A stretch of DNA of 64,000 nucleotides from Pseudomonas viridiflava. GTDB lineage: Bacteria; Pseudomonadota; Gammaproteobacteria; Pseudomonadales; Pseudomonadaceae. The first letter of the stretch is position 1. Each line of letters opens with the position of its first letter. The translations under genes were made by a program, and so were the position numbers. A model generated the notes under the pieces. That model saw nothing but the letters and a program-made list of their open reading frames with translations. It did not search any database and had not been told where the DNA came from. Positions 48,330-57,175 of the stretch are shown one piece after another. Where the stretch lies: the NCBI RefSeq assembly GCF_900573885.1, contig NZ_UPSE01000073.1, forward strand, positions 1 through 64,000. Direction: 5' to 3'.

Positions 48330-48447
48330 TCAAAAAATAATTCGAGCGGGCGGTGAGGTAACAGCCGTCGGCATCCGTGTAGTGCTTGTAATTGCGAATA
48401 GATCGCAGCAAACCCGCTGTTGGGTCACTTTCACGGATTAGGTGCTC

Positions 48448-50868
48448 ATGACGTACGTAACGGTAGGCAAACTCCGCCTCGGTCTCTCCCTGCTTCTGGC
48501 GGCCAGTACGCCGTTGCTGGTGCACGCCGCTGACGCGCCTGCGGCCACCACTGAAACGCGCTACAGCTTCGCCATCAGCGCGCAACCGTTACCGCAAGCC
48601 TTGAGCGCATTCAGCCGCGTGACCGGCCTGAGTCTGGTCTACAGCGACGACGCCCCCTACAACCTGCAAGCGCCCGCCTTGAATGGCCAGCTCAGCGCCG
48701 AGCAGGCACTGCGCCAGTTGCTGCAAGGTTCCGGCTACACCTTCCGCCACAGCGACGCGCGCACCATCACCCTGCAACGGCTGCGCAGCAGCGATGGCGC
48801 CATGAACCTCGACGCCGTCAACATCGACGCCAGTTCGCAGCAAGCGACCAGCTACCAACCGCCGCCCACCAGCAAAATCATGCGCAGCGAAGCGCCCCTG
48901 CTGGAAATTCCTCAAGCCATTGCCGTGGTGCCACGCCAGGTGCTGCAAGACCAGCAACCGCGCAACCTCGACGACGCGCTGATCAACGTCAGCGGCATCA
49001 CCCAGGCCAACACCCTCGGCAGCACCATGGACGCCGTGATGAAACGCGGCTTTGGCGACAACCGCGACGGCTCGATTCTGCGCGACGGCATGCGCACCGT
49101 GCAGGGCCGCAACTTCACCGCCAACGTCGAACGCGTGGAAGTACTCAAAGGGCCGGCCTCAATGCTCTACGGCATTCTCGACCCGGGCGGCGTGATCAAC
49201 CTGATCAGCAAGAAGCCGCAACTGCAGCAATACAACGCCATCACCGCGCGCACCTCCACCTACGGCGACGGCAAAAACGGCAGCGGCGGCCAGCTCGACA
49301 GCACCGGCGCCATTGGCGATACCGACCTGGCCTACCGGCTGGTCGCCGACTACGACGACGCCGACTACTGGCGCAACTTCGGCAACAGTCGCGAGAAAAC
49401 CATCGCCCCCTCACTCGCCTGGTTTGGCGACGACACCACCGTGAACCTGTCGTGGGAACACCGCGACTACGTCACCCCGTTCGACCGCGGCACCATCCTC
49501 GCCAAAGGCAGCACCAAGCCACTGGACGTATCGCGCAAACAGCGCCTGGACGAGCCCTACAACAAAACCGACGGCCGCTCCGACCTGGCGATTTTCGACG
49601 TGGAACACCGCCTGAACGACGACTGGAAAACCCACTTCGCCTACAGCTACAACCGCGACCGCTACGACGACTACCAAGCGCGCGTGACCGGCTATGCAGC
49701 CGGCAGCTCGACACGCCTGGTGCGCCGGCTCGACGGCACCCGAGGTGCTGTGAGCACCGAACACTTCGGCACCCTCGACCTCTCCGGCGACCTGCAACTT
49801 GGCGGCCTGCGTCACGAAGTGCTGACCGGAGTCGACCACGAATACCGCAAAATCTTCCGCTCCGACCTACTGCGCCAAACCACCACTGTGCGCTTCGACA
49901 CGCAAAACCCGGTTTACGGCCAGGTGCCGGTCCCCACCACGGTTTCGGCCGACGACAGCGACCAGACCGACAAGGTCTACAGCCAGTCCGCCTTCCTGCA
50001 AGACTCCATCCACCTCAACGACCAGTGGATTCTCGTCGGCGGCGCGCGCTACCAGCTCTACGACCAACTGGCCGGCAGAGGCCGTCCCTTCAAAAAGAAC
50101 ACCGACATCGACGGCCAGAAATGGCTGCCGCGCGTGGGCGTGGTGTACCAATGGAACGACGAATTCTCCCTGTACGGCGGCTATAGCGAATCCTTCAAAC
50201 CCAACTCCACCATCGCACCGCTGACCGGCACCGCCAGCCTCAACGGCCTCGAACCTGAAGAAGGAAAAGCCTGGGAAATGGGCGCCAAACTCGACATGCC
50301 CGGCCGCCTCACCGGCACGCTTGCGCTGTTCACCATCGACAAAGAAAACGTCATGGTCACGCAGACCATCCAAACCACCGATGGCCTCGACACCATCGCC
50401 ACGGCCGCCGGCGCCGTGACCTCACGCGGGGTGGAACTGGACATCACCGGCCAGCTCACCGACCAGCTCAGCCTGATCGGCACCTACGCCTACCTCGACG
50501 CCTGGGTCACCAAAGACCCGGTGCTGCAAGGCAACGACCTGGCCAACGTCGCCCGCCACACCGGCTCGTTATTTGCCGTCTACGACCTCGGCCAACTCCT
50601 CGGCGGCGACCGCCTACGCCTCGGCACCGGCGCCCGCTACGTAGGCGAGCGCGCGGGTAACGCCGAAAACACCTTCACACTCCCCGACTACACCGTCGCC
50701 GACGCCTTCGCCAGCTACGACACCAAACTCGGCGGCAAAAACGTGAAGCTGCAGCTCAACGTGAAGAACATGTTTGATAAGACCTACTACTCGTCGTCGA
50801 CCAATGCGTTTTTGATTTCGATTGGCGATGCAAGGCAGGTTGAGGTGTCGGGGACGGTGGAGTTTTGA
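48448..50868 (+). CDS. TonB-dependent siderophore receptor, transducer type
   Basis: This protein of about 806 residues has a signal peptide (cut near HAADAP) and an N-terminal STN signalling domain at about residues 38-105 (AFSRVTGLSLVYSDDAPYNL). A plug domain follows (LDDALINVSGITQANTLGS, VEVLKGPASMLYG), then a 22-strand barrel ending in the usual C-terminal Phe. The STN domain plus the upstream FecI/FecR pair means it both imports a ferric siderophore and signals for its own expression. It resembles ferripyoverdine or ferrichrome-type receptors; the ligand is unknown. The GTG at 48442 is an alternative start. Confidence 0.92.
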   Translation: MTYVTVGKLRLGLSLLLAASTPLLVHAADAPAATTETRYSFAISAQPLPQALSAFSRVTGLSLVYSDDAPYNLQAPALNGQLSAEQALRQLLQGSGYTFRHSDARTITLQRLRSSDGAMNLDAVNIDASSQQATSYQPPPTSKIMRSEAPLLEIPQAIAVVPRQVLQDQQPRNLDDALINVSGITQANTLGSTMDAVMKRGFGDNRDGSILRDGMRTVQGRNFTANVERVEVLKGPASMLYGILDPGGVINLISKKPQLQQYNAITARTSTYGDGKNGSGGQLDSTGAIGDTDLAYRLVADYDDADYWRNFGNSREKTIAPSLAWFGDDTTVNLSWEHRDYVTPFDRGTILAKGSTKPLDVSRKQRLDEPYNKTDGRSDLAIFDVEHRLNDDWKTHFAYSYNRDRYDDYQARVTGYAAGSSTRLVRRLDGTRGAVSTEHFGTLDLSGDLQLGGLRHEVLTGVDHEYRKIFRSDLLRQTTTVRFDTQNPVYGQVPVPTTVSADDSDQTDKVYSQSAFLQDSIHLNDQWILVGGARYQLYDQLAGRGRPFKKNTDIDGQKWLPRVGVVYQWNDEFSLYGGYSESFKPNSTIAPLTGTASLNGLEPEEGKAWEMGAKLDMPGRLTGTLALFTIDKENVMVTQTIQTTDGLDTIATAAGAVTSRGVELDITGQLTDQLSLIGTYAYLDAWVTKDPVLQGNDLANVARHTGSLFAVYDLGQLLGGDRLRLGTGARYVGERAGNAENTFTLPDYTVADAFASYDTKLGGKNVKLQLNVKNMFDKTYYSSSTNAFLISIGDARQVEVSGTVEF

Positions 50869-51165
50869 GAGGGGGGATACGTCGTTCTGGATGTGGCACT
50901 TCGAGACATGGCGCTAAAGGTGGGTGCGACGCTTCTGGTTAACCGCGTAGTCCTTTGTAAGTCGCGGAGCGGGTTGCTAGCAGTGCGGTCTCTAATGGCG
51001 CAGAACCTCGTTGCTGGTCGCGAGTTCGGTGAAGTCGAGCCCTATTGCAGTCGAGAACCGCCCTCCTGCTTGAGTGCATCCACGGTTAGGGTTGCGCCCA
51101 CGTGGCAGTGCCTTTCGCTAGAGAAAAAGTTGGTGCTGCCCCAATCCAACGGATTTTTGAGGGCC
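50869..51165. other. intergenic before the YhcG-type gene, no gene seen
   Basis: The frame of the following gene stays open through this stretch, but it lacks a ribosome site and family resemblance. It probably contains the promoter of that gene. Its composition is less GC-biased than the receptor gene upstream. Confidence 0.5.
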
Positions 51166-52194
51166 ATGCACATGACTGAACCTTCCGTTTCGGGTGACGC
51201 CACCCATGCACATTTCGACGAAGTAGTTGCCCTAATCCAGGGCGCTCGCCAGCAGGCATTGAAAGCGGTTAACACCCAGCTTATCGAGCTGTATTGGCAA
51301 GTGGGCGCTTATATCAGTCGCAAGCTGGAGCGGGCTGAGTGGGGCGACTCTGTGGTGGCGCAACTGGCTGAGCATTTAACGCTGACCCAGCCCATGCTCC
51401 GAGGATTTACTCGCAGCAATCTGTTTCGCATGCGCCAGTTTTATGAGGTTTATCGCGACCAGGAGAAAGTCGCGGCACTGCCGCGACAATTATCGTGGAC
51501 TCATAACTTGATCATTTTCGGTCAATGTAAACGCCCGGAAGAACGAGAGTTCTACCTGCGTATGTGCATTCAGGAAAAGTGGTCCAGTCGCGAATTGGAA
51601 CGGCAGTTCAAAGCTGCCTTGTTCGAGCGCAGCGTTACCCAGCCGCCTCAGGTCTCGGGAATGTTGAGACAGACCCATCCCGCTGCGTTAGAGGTTTTCC
51701 GCGACGCCTATGTGATCGAATTTCTAGGTCTGCCAAGCGGGCATGCCGAGAGCGAGGTACACGACGGGTTGCTCGCGCGGCTAAAGGACTTCCTGAGCGA
51801 ACTTGGTCGCGACTTCTGCTTCGTCGGCTCCAAATATCCCCTGCAGGTTGGCAGCCGCGATTTTGCCTTGGACCTGCTGTTCTTCCATCGCGGTTTGAAT
51901 TGCTTGGTGGCAATCGAATTGAAAGTCGGCCGCTTTGAACCGGAATACCTCGGCAAGCTCGACTTCTACTTGGAGGCGCTTGATCGCGACGTACGCAAAC
52001 CTCACGAAAACCCAGCCATCGGCGTGCTGCTTTGCGCGAGCAAGGACGACGAAGTGGTGGAGTACGCGCTGAACAGATCGCTATCACCCGCGCTAATCGC
52101 CGAGTACCAGACGCGTCTGCCGGACAAACAATTGTTACAGGCGAAGCTGCATGAGTTTTATGCGTTGGATGCGGCGAGCAAAGAGGAAAAGTAG
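51166..52194 (+). CDS. YhcG-type PDDEXK nuclease family protein (DUF1016)
   Basis: This protein of about 342 residues has an N-terminal DUF1016 domain (VNTQLIELYWQVGAYISRKLERAEWGDSVV, SRSNLFRMRQFYEVY and LSWTHNLIIFGQCK). A C-terminal PD-(D/E)XK nuclease domain follows, with FALDLLFFHRGLNCLVAIELK around residues 231-251, where the Asp, Glu and Lys of the active site are visible. YhcG proteins are linked to DNA repair or recombination and are common in mobile and defence regions. It ends 22 bp before the left copy of the tRNA-Phe direct repeat. Starts at 51166 and 51172 are both possible, with GAGG upstream; the frame is open 91 codons further upstream. Confidence 0.85.
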   Translation: MHMTEPSVSGDATHAHFDEVVALIQGARQQALKAVNTQLIELYWQVGAYISRKLERAEWGDSVVAQLAEHLTLTQPMLRGFTRSNLFRMRQFYEVYRDQEKVAALPRQLSWTHNLIIFGQCKRPEEREFYLRMCIQEKWSSRELERQFKAALFERSVTQPPQVSGMLRQTHPAALEVFRDAYVIEFLGLPSGHAESEVHDGLLARLKDFLSELGRDFCFVGSKYPLQVGSRDFALDLLFFHRGLNCLVAIELKVGRFEPEYLGKLDFYLEALDRDVRKPHENPAIGVLLCASKDDEVVEYALNRSLSPALIAEYQTRLPDKQLLQAKLHEFYALDAASKEEK

Positions 52195-52215
52195 AAAGCG
52201 CTTGCTGGAGAGGAC

Positions 52216-52326
52216 CACCAAATCCCGCCCAATAAAAAAACCGCACTAGGCGGGTTTTTTGTCGTTTCCAATTTGCCTGTTACAGCGTTTGGAAACTTGA
52301 GGATGGTGCCAGGGACGGAATCGAAC
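52216..52326. repeat. left direct repeat (attL-like copy of the tRNA-Phe 3' end and terminator)
   Basis: These 111 bp match 63519-63630 with three substitutions and one 1-bp deletion. The copy contains the terminator hairpin at 52234-52260 and the last 23 bases of tRNA-Phe (52304-52326), then diverges at TGCGCGCTG. It marks the left end of an island inserted at the tRNA-Phe gene. Confidence 0.9.
52234..52260. terminator. terminator inside the left repeat
   Basis: An A-run, a CCGCACTAGGCGG stem and a T-run form a symmetrical hairpin. It probably also ends transcription of the YhcG-type gene. Confidence 0.85.
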
Positions 52327-52434
52327 TGCGCGCTGTATACAATGATTTACGAAGGGTATGGTTTTTTGGAAAACCTGGCTACTCACAAATCTACTCTCTT
52401 TTTTTCGCGTGGCGCTGGTATAAACCCTAACCGG

Positions 52435-53043
52435 TCACGCTTTATACATTCGAGAGCGGAAATCAAATCCAGGCAGCGCTTTTTCTCGGTAGGTGAAAGT
52501 GTCTCCTGCGAGATCGGCTAACGCGTCAGGCAAGCTATCTTCCATTTCAGTGAGGCTAGGGCTTTGACCAAGCTTTCGTGCAGATAGCCTTGCAAGTAGG
52601 TGTTTACGCAGGCGTGTTGCTTGTTCTTTCGGGCTTAGGCGTATGTCGACACTCTCACGCACCTCAAACGTCGGAAATTCTGCTCGGTAGAGGCTGACTA
52701 AGCGTTGCCAGTTGAGGTTCTGGTGTTCTTTTCCCACGAAGTTTTTAACAAGCTGGAAAGACTCCCGCGCGGCCTGGCGGCGCAGAGCGTCTCTTTTGTC
52801 GGAGTATTCGTAGCTCGCCTGCTGTTCCTGTTCTAGCTGGAGCTCCCTCTCCACAACGCCATCCAGTACAAGGCGCGACAGCTCTTGAAGACTTGAATCT
52901 CCGTGCTGAGCCGCCGCAACGGCACCGACTAGCTTTGCGGCGCCTATGAGCTGTTCTATTGAGTCGTATTGTTCAGGGGCGTTGGTACTGTAAGCCTCAA
53001 ATTTCGCCCGTAGAGCGGATGCCATGGTTTCAAGGGGGGTCAT
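52435..53043 (-). CDS. hypothetical protein in the island
   Basis: I do not recognise this 202-residue protein. It is mostly alpha-helical by composition and has a Glu/Gln-rich middle (VVERELQLEQEQQASYEYSDKRDALRRQ). It has no membrane helix, signal peptide or metal-binding motif. It lies 44 bp downstream of the HigA-like gene on the same strand and probably shares its transcript. It could be the partner of that regulator. Codon use is somewhat less GC-rich than in core genes. Confidence 0.65.
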   Translation of the reverse strand: MTPLETMASALRAKFEAYSTNAPEQYDSIEQLIGAAKLVGAVAAAQHGDSSLQELSRLVLDGVVERELQLEQEQQASYEYSDKRDALRRQAARESFQLVKNFVGKEHQNLNWQRLVSLYRAEFPTFEVRESVDIRLSPKEQATRLRKHLLARLSARKLGQSPSLTEMEDSLPDALADLAGDTFTYREKALPGFDFRSRMYKA

Positions 53044-53087
53044 GGTTTCTGTGTTAGCTCGGTGAGAAAGGTGAAAGGTGAAAGGGC

Positions 53088-53381
53088 CTAGCGCGGCTCA
53101 ATCCAATGCAATCTGCAAATTGCGGGATGAGTACTTTGCTGGGCCTGCCACAAATCGTACGCGGCCTGTTGCGCGAGCCATACATGTGCAGCGCCTAAAC
53201 CGGATAGCTCCAACCGATAGACCAGTTTCGCTGTTATTGCGGCATTGCCTTTAGCCACGCTGGACAAGTGGCTACGTGAATAGCCCAGATGCTCGGCCAG
53301 TGCTGACACAGTTAAGCCAATAGCTGGGATAACGTCCTCCCGGAGAGATTCACCGGGGTGAGGAGGATTGTGCATTTGCAT
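53088..53381 (-). CDS. HigA-family antitoxin/regulator without an adjacent HigB
   Basis: This 97-residue protein starts MQMHNPPHPGESLREDVIPA, the standard opening of HigA-type antitoxins, and carries an Xre-type helix-turn-helix (LTVSALAEHLGYSRSHLSSVAKGNAAITAKLVYRLE). A HigB toxin normally lies directly upstream, but no such frame is visible in the bases to its right. It could be an orphan antitoxin or a regulator of the 202-residue protein after it. Confidence 0.85.
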   Translation of the reverse strand: MQMHNPPHPGESLREDVIPAIGLTVSALAEHLGYSRSHLSSVAKGNAAITAKLVYRLELSGLGAAHVWLAQQAAYDLWQAQQSTHPAICRLHWIEPR

Positions 53382-53423
53382 TAGACGGTCTCCGATCAGC
53401 GGCGAAACTCGAACAGATGAGGA

Positions 53424-53442
53424 ACGTACGAACTTACTACGT
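53424..53442. promoter_or_regulatory. inverted repeat before the HigA-like gene
   Basis: ACGTACGAACTTACTACGT is an imperfect inverted repeat about 45 bp before the start. On the minus strand a TTGACG overlaps its edge as a possible -35. It is a plausible self-regulation site. Confidence 0.45.
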
Positions 53443-54172
53443 CAACCCATATCGGTTGTCCCCGCAGTAAGCCGGAAATTTTTATTTCGCGGCCATGTAA
53501 AAAACACTAGGCGCTCGGTGGCGAAGGTCTAAGGGTGTAGAGATTGCACTACCTCCCCCTCTCTATCGGGCAGGGAAGGACCGCGCCGCTAGTTTTTCTT
53601 CGTCTCAACTGGCCGTGCCGCCGTTTCACTCTGATTCGTCAGGGGAGAAATCATGTGGTTTTCTAATGGATCGGAGCGATTTTATCGCATTTGGCTCCGC
53701 GTTTTTTTACCTGAAGGCGTGGTTTATGGCCTGGAACTGCCGTTTTCTAGTGGTTGCTCTGCTCAAGCAAACGTTGGTGTACTCCCCAACTTCGTCCCTT
53801 AGCGTGGATGCACGAGCCATGCTAGAGAACCCGGTGAGTCTAACTGTGGGCGGGTTTTAGTAACGGGATACCTATGTGGTATCTAGGTGCGAGGCAGGCA
53901 GATGTGGTGAGCGGCGGGCGGGCTTTTGGACGATGACACCCAAGGGGCTTGAAATGCGCGGATCCTCTGTCCAGGGGGGGGGCTCAACCCAGCATGGTCC
54001 CCACTCTTAAAGCGTTGTCTCCCGCAACGCTGCTATTCCCCGACCTATGCTTTATACAAAAGGATCATCACTGGATACTCACCGGTACGTTTTGGCTGGC
54101 ACCAGCTTCCCAACCTTGGAATACTTCGGTCATTGCGCGTAGCGCCAGTCCGAAACTTCTAAGCAGAGCCTG
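53443..54172. other. island gap before hsdM, no convincing gene
   Basis: Short plus-strand frames (81 codons at 53615, 74 at 53949) lack ribosome sites and recognisable content. A run of nine Gs at about 53973 and mixed composition suggest decayed sequence. The hsdM promoter should lie in its right half. Confidence 0.5.
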
Positions 54173-56251
54173 ATGACCAAAGAACAGTTGCAGAAACTCG
54201 AAGCCGATCTCTGGCGCGCCGCAGACAACCTGCGAGCCAATTCCGACCTCAAGGCCAGCGAATATTCCACCCCGGTGCTGGGGCTGATCTTCCTCAAGTT
54301 CGCCGACAACAAGTTCAAACAGCACGAGAAGGCCATCCACCGCGACTTCCTCGCCTTCAAGGACACCCGCATGGAGAAGTCGCTGGCCGATATCGCCATC
54401 GAGAAGTGCGGCTTCTACATGCCCGACCACGCCCGGTACGACTACCTGCTTAACCTGGAAGACCGCAAAGACATCGCCGGGGCTATCAAAGAAGCGATGA
54501 AGGCCATCGAGGAGTACAAGCCTGAGCTGCAAGGCGTGCTGCCCCAGGACGAATACTTCCGTCTGACCCGCTCGGCGCAGAACAAGGGCATTCCCAAGGA
54601 GCTGCTGCGTACCTTTAACGACATTCCCCAGAATGCCAGCGGCGACATCTTCGGCCAGATCTACGAATACTTCCTCGCCGAGTTCGCCCTCTCCGAAGGC
54701 CAGGGCGGCGGCGAGTTCTTTACACCGCGCTCGGTGGTCAAGCTGATGGTGGAAATCATCGAACCCCACGGCGGCAAGGTGTATGACCCGGCTTGCGGCT
54801 CGGCGGGTATGTTTGTGCAATCAGCGCAATTTATTGAGCAGCACCGCCATGACGCTAATCACGCCAACGACGGCGATATCTACGTTTACGGCCAGGAAAA
54901 AACCCTGGAAACCGTCAAGCTGGCCAAGATGAACCTGGCGGTCAACGGTCTCCGCGGCACCATCATGCAGGCCAACAGTTATTACGAAGACCCGCACAAC
55001 AGCTTCGGCCAGTTCGACTATGTGATGGCCAATCCGCCGTTCAACGTCGACGACGTGTCTTTGGCCACGGTGGAGAACGACCGCCGCTTCAACACCTACG
55101 GCATCCCGCGCAATAAATCCAAGGCCAAGAAGGGCGAAGAAGGCAAGGAAACCGTACCCAACGGCAACTACCTGTGGATCAACCTGTTCGCCACCTCGCT
55201 CAAGCCCAAGGGGCGCGCTGCGTTGGTGATGGCAAACTCGGCTTCCGACGCCCGCCACTCCGAGGCAGAGATTCGCCAGGCTCTGATCGAACACAACCTG
55301 ATCTACGCCATGCTCAGCTTGCCGTCGAACCTGTTCTACACCGTAACCCTGCCGGCTACGTTGTGGTTCTTCGACAAGGCCAAGCAGGACAAGCGCATCC
55401 TGTTTATCGATGCGCGCAATATCTTCACCCAGCTCACCCGCTCCCTGCGTGAGCTGAATGACGAGCAAGTGCAGAACATCGCCATCATCAGCAAGCTGCA
55501 TCGCGGCCAGCGTGGTGAGTTCGTGCGCCTGATCGACGGCTACTTCGCCGCCGGTGTGGCGCGCCTGGTGGAAAACCAGCCGCATATTCAGCCGTTATCC
55601 GAGCAACTGCTGGATATGCTGCAGGAAGCCGAAGGCCGGGCGGCGGTGCAGGCGCTGCGTGAGCAATGGGTCGAACTCAAGCCGCTGCAGGATGCTTACG
55701 CCGCCTACCAGGCAAAGCACCTGGGCGATGCCGAGGTGGATGCCAAGAACCAGGCCCAACATGCCCTGCGCGAAACCTTCGATCCTTTCTTCGCCGGCCT
55801 GCATGCCAACCTCAAGCGCCTGGACAAGGCCGTGCGTCAGCACGAAAAACGCCTGGCCGAAGCCGCCAAGGCCGAAGGCAAGCGCGGCAGCACCGACCGC
55901 GAAACCAAGGCGCTGAAAACCGCCCTGGAAAAACTGCATGGCGAAGTGAAAGGCGCAGAAAGCTACTTCCAGCATATTCACTGGCTGCAGGAGCGCTTCC
56001 CCGACGCCCAGTACGAAGACGTCACCGGCCTGTGCAAGCTGGCCAGCCCGGAAGATGTCCAAGAACAGGACTACTCGCTCAACCCCGGCCGCTATGTCGG
56101 CGTGGTAATCGAGGAAGACGGTAAAACCGAAGAGGAATTTATCGACGGCCTGCTGGCCATGAACGACGAGCTGACCCGGCTCAACGGCGAGGCCCGCGAG
56201 CTGGAAGCCGTGATCGCCCACAATATCCGCCAACTGACTGGCGAGGCCTGA
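54173..56251 (+). CDS. hsdM: type I restriction-modification system, methyltransferase subunit
   Basis: This 692-residue protein has the N-terminal HsdM helical domain (LWRAADNLRANSDLKASEYSTPVLGLIFLKF). The SAM-binding DPACGSAGMF lies near residue 204 and the catalytic NPPF near residue 288, the adenine methyltransferase motif. A long, charged coiled-coil C-terminus contacts HsdS. It is longer than classical EcoKI HsdM (529 residues). With HsdS it modifies the host DNA; it is the first gene of the hsdM-dinD-hsdS-hsdR set. Confidence 0.94.
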   Translation: MTKEQLQKLEADLWRAADNLRANSDLKASEYSTPVLGLIFLKFADNKFKQHEKAIHRDFLAFKDTRMEKSLADIAIEKCGFYMPDHARYDYLLNLEDRKDIAGAIKEAMKAIEEYKPELQGVLPQDEYFRLTRSAQNKGIPKELLRTFNDIPQNASGDIFGQIYEYFLAEFALSEGQGGGEFFTPRSVVKLMVEIIEPHGGKVYDPACGSAGMFVQSAQFIEQHRHDANHANDGDIYVYGQEKTLETVKLAKMNLAVNGLRGTIMQANSYYEDPHNSFGQFDYVMANPPFNVDDVSLATVENDRRFNTYGIPRNKSKAKKGEEGKETVPNGNYLWINLFATSLKPKGRAALVMANSASDARHSEAEIRQALIEHNLIYAMLSLPSNLFYTVTLPATLWFFDKAKQDKRILFIDARNIFTQLTRSLRELNDEQVQNIAIISKLHRGQRGEFVRLIDGYFAAGVARLVENQPHIQPLSEQLLDMLQEAEGRAAVQALREQWVELKPLQDAYAAYQAKHLGDAEVDAKNQAQHALRETFDPFFAGLHANLKRLDKAVRQHEKRLAEAAKAEGKRGSTDRETKALKTALEKLHGEVKGAESYFQHIHWLQERFPDAQYEDVTGLCKLASPEDVQEQDYSLNPGRYVGVVIEEDGKTEEEFIDGLLAMNDELTRLNGEARELEAVIAHNIRQLTGEA

Positions 56252-56295
56252 GTGCGACTGCCAGTCTTGGGGCGTAACCACAAGGAGCGTTACCG

Positions 56296-57159
56296 ATGAA
56301 AAAGGACTTGATCGTCAAACTGCATGCCGCTTTCGAAGATATCGTTCAGCGCCACGCGGAAACCGCCACCGAATTCTGGCTGGCCCGCGAGCTGCAAACC
56401 GTGCTCGGGTATGCCCGCTGGGAAAACTTCGCCAAGATCGTCGACAAGGCCAAAGCTTCCTGCGAAGCGGCGGGCAATCTGGTCGACGACCATTTTCGTG
56501 ATGTCACGAAAATGGTCAGCCTCGGCTCCGGCTCCCAGCGCGCCGTCGAGGATATCGCCCTAACCCGCTACGCCTGCTACCTGATCGCGCAGAACGGCGA
56601 CCCGAGCAAGGAGCCCATCGCCTTCGCCCAAACCTACTTCGCCCTGCAAACCCGCAAGCAGGAGCTGATCGAGCAGCGTCTGGCTGAAAGCGAACGGCTG
56701 GTCGCGCGCAAAAAACTCACCGCCTCGGAAAAACAGCTGTCCAGCGTGATCTACGAACGCCTGGGTGAGGAGCAGAGCTTCGCGCGTATTCGCAGTCGCG
56801 GCGATCAGGCATTGTTCGGCGGCGTCAGCACCCAGCAGATGAAGGAGCGCCTGGGCGTGCCGCAGAGCCGCCCACTGGCCGACTTTCTGCCGACCATCAC
56901 CATCAAGGCCAAGGACTTCGCCAACGAAATCACCAACTTCAATATCAAGAAAGACGACCTCGACAGCGAACGGGAAATCACCAACGAGCATGTAAAGAAC
57001 AATGCCGATGTGCGAGCGCTGCTTGGGGATCGCGGCATAGTGCCTGAGCAATTGCCGGCGGCCGAAGACCTGAAAAAGATCGAGCGGCGGCATACGGCCG
57101 AGGCCAAGAAGCTGCCTGCTAAGGCAGTCCCATTAGATAAATCGTCTAAAGGCGAATAG
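56296..57159 (+). CDS. dinD: DinD-like protein inside the restriction operon
   Basis: This 287-residue protein resembles DNA-damage-inducible protein D (EFWLARELQTVLGYARWENFAKIVDKAK, KMVSLGSGSQRAVEDIALTRYACYLIAQNGDPSK). E. coli DinD acts on RecA filaments. It lies 44 bp after hsdM and 16 bp before hsdS, with a good ribosome site (AAGGAGCG), so it is expressed with the modification genes. Its job within the restriction locus is unknown; similar insertions occur in other type I loci. Confidence 0.88.
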   Translation: MKKDLIVKLHAAFEDIVQRHAETATEFWLARELQTVLGYARWENFAKIVDKAKASCEAAGNLVDDHFRDVTKMVSLGSGSQRAVEDIALTRYACYLIAQNGDPSKEPIAFAQTYFALQTRKQELIEQRLAESERLVARKKLTASEKQLSSVIYERLGEEQSFARIRSRGDQALFGGVSTQQMKERLGVPQSRPLADFLPTITIKAKDFANEITNFNIKKDDLDSEREITNEHVKNNADVRALLGDRGIVPEQLPAAEDLKKIERRHTAEAKKLPAKAVPLDKSSKGE

Positions 57160-57175
57160 CGGAGGTCGCGTTTGT

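Noticed and set aside
53382..53680. HigB toxin gene upstream of the HigA-like gene
   Set aside because: I looked for the usual HigB ending and a frame of about 90 codons on the minus strand and found neither.
53615..54173. Two short plus-strand genes before hsdM
   Set aside because: No ribosome sites, no motifs, and a run of nine Gs in the second; they look like chance frames.
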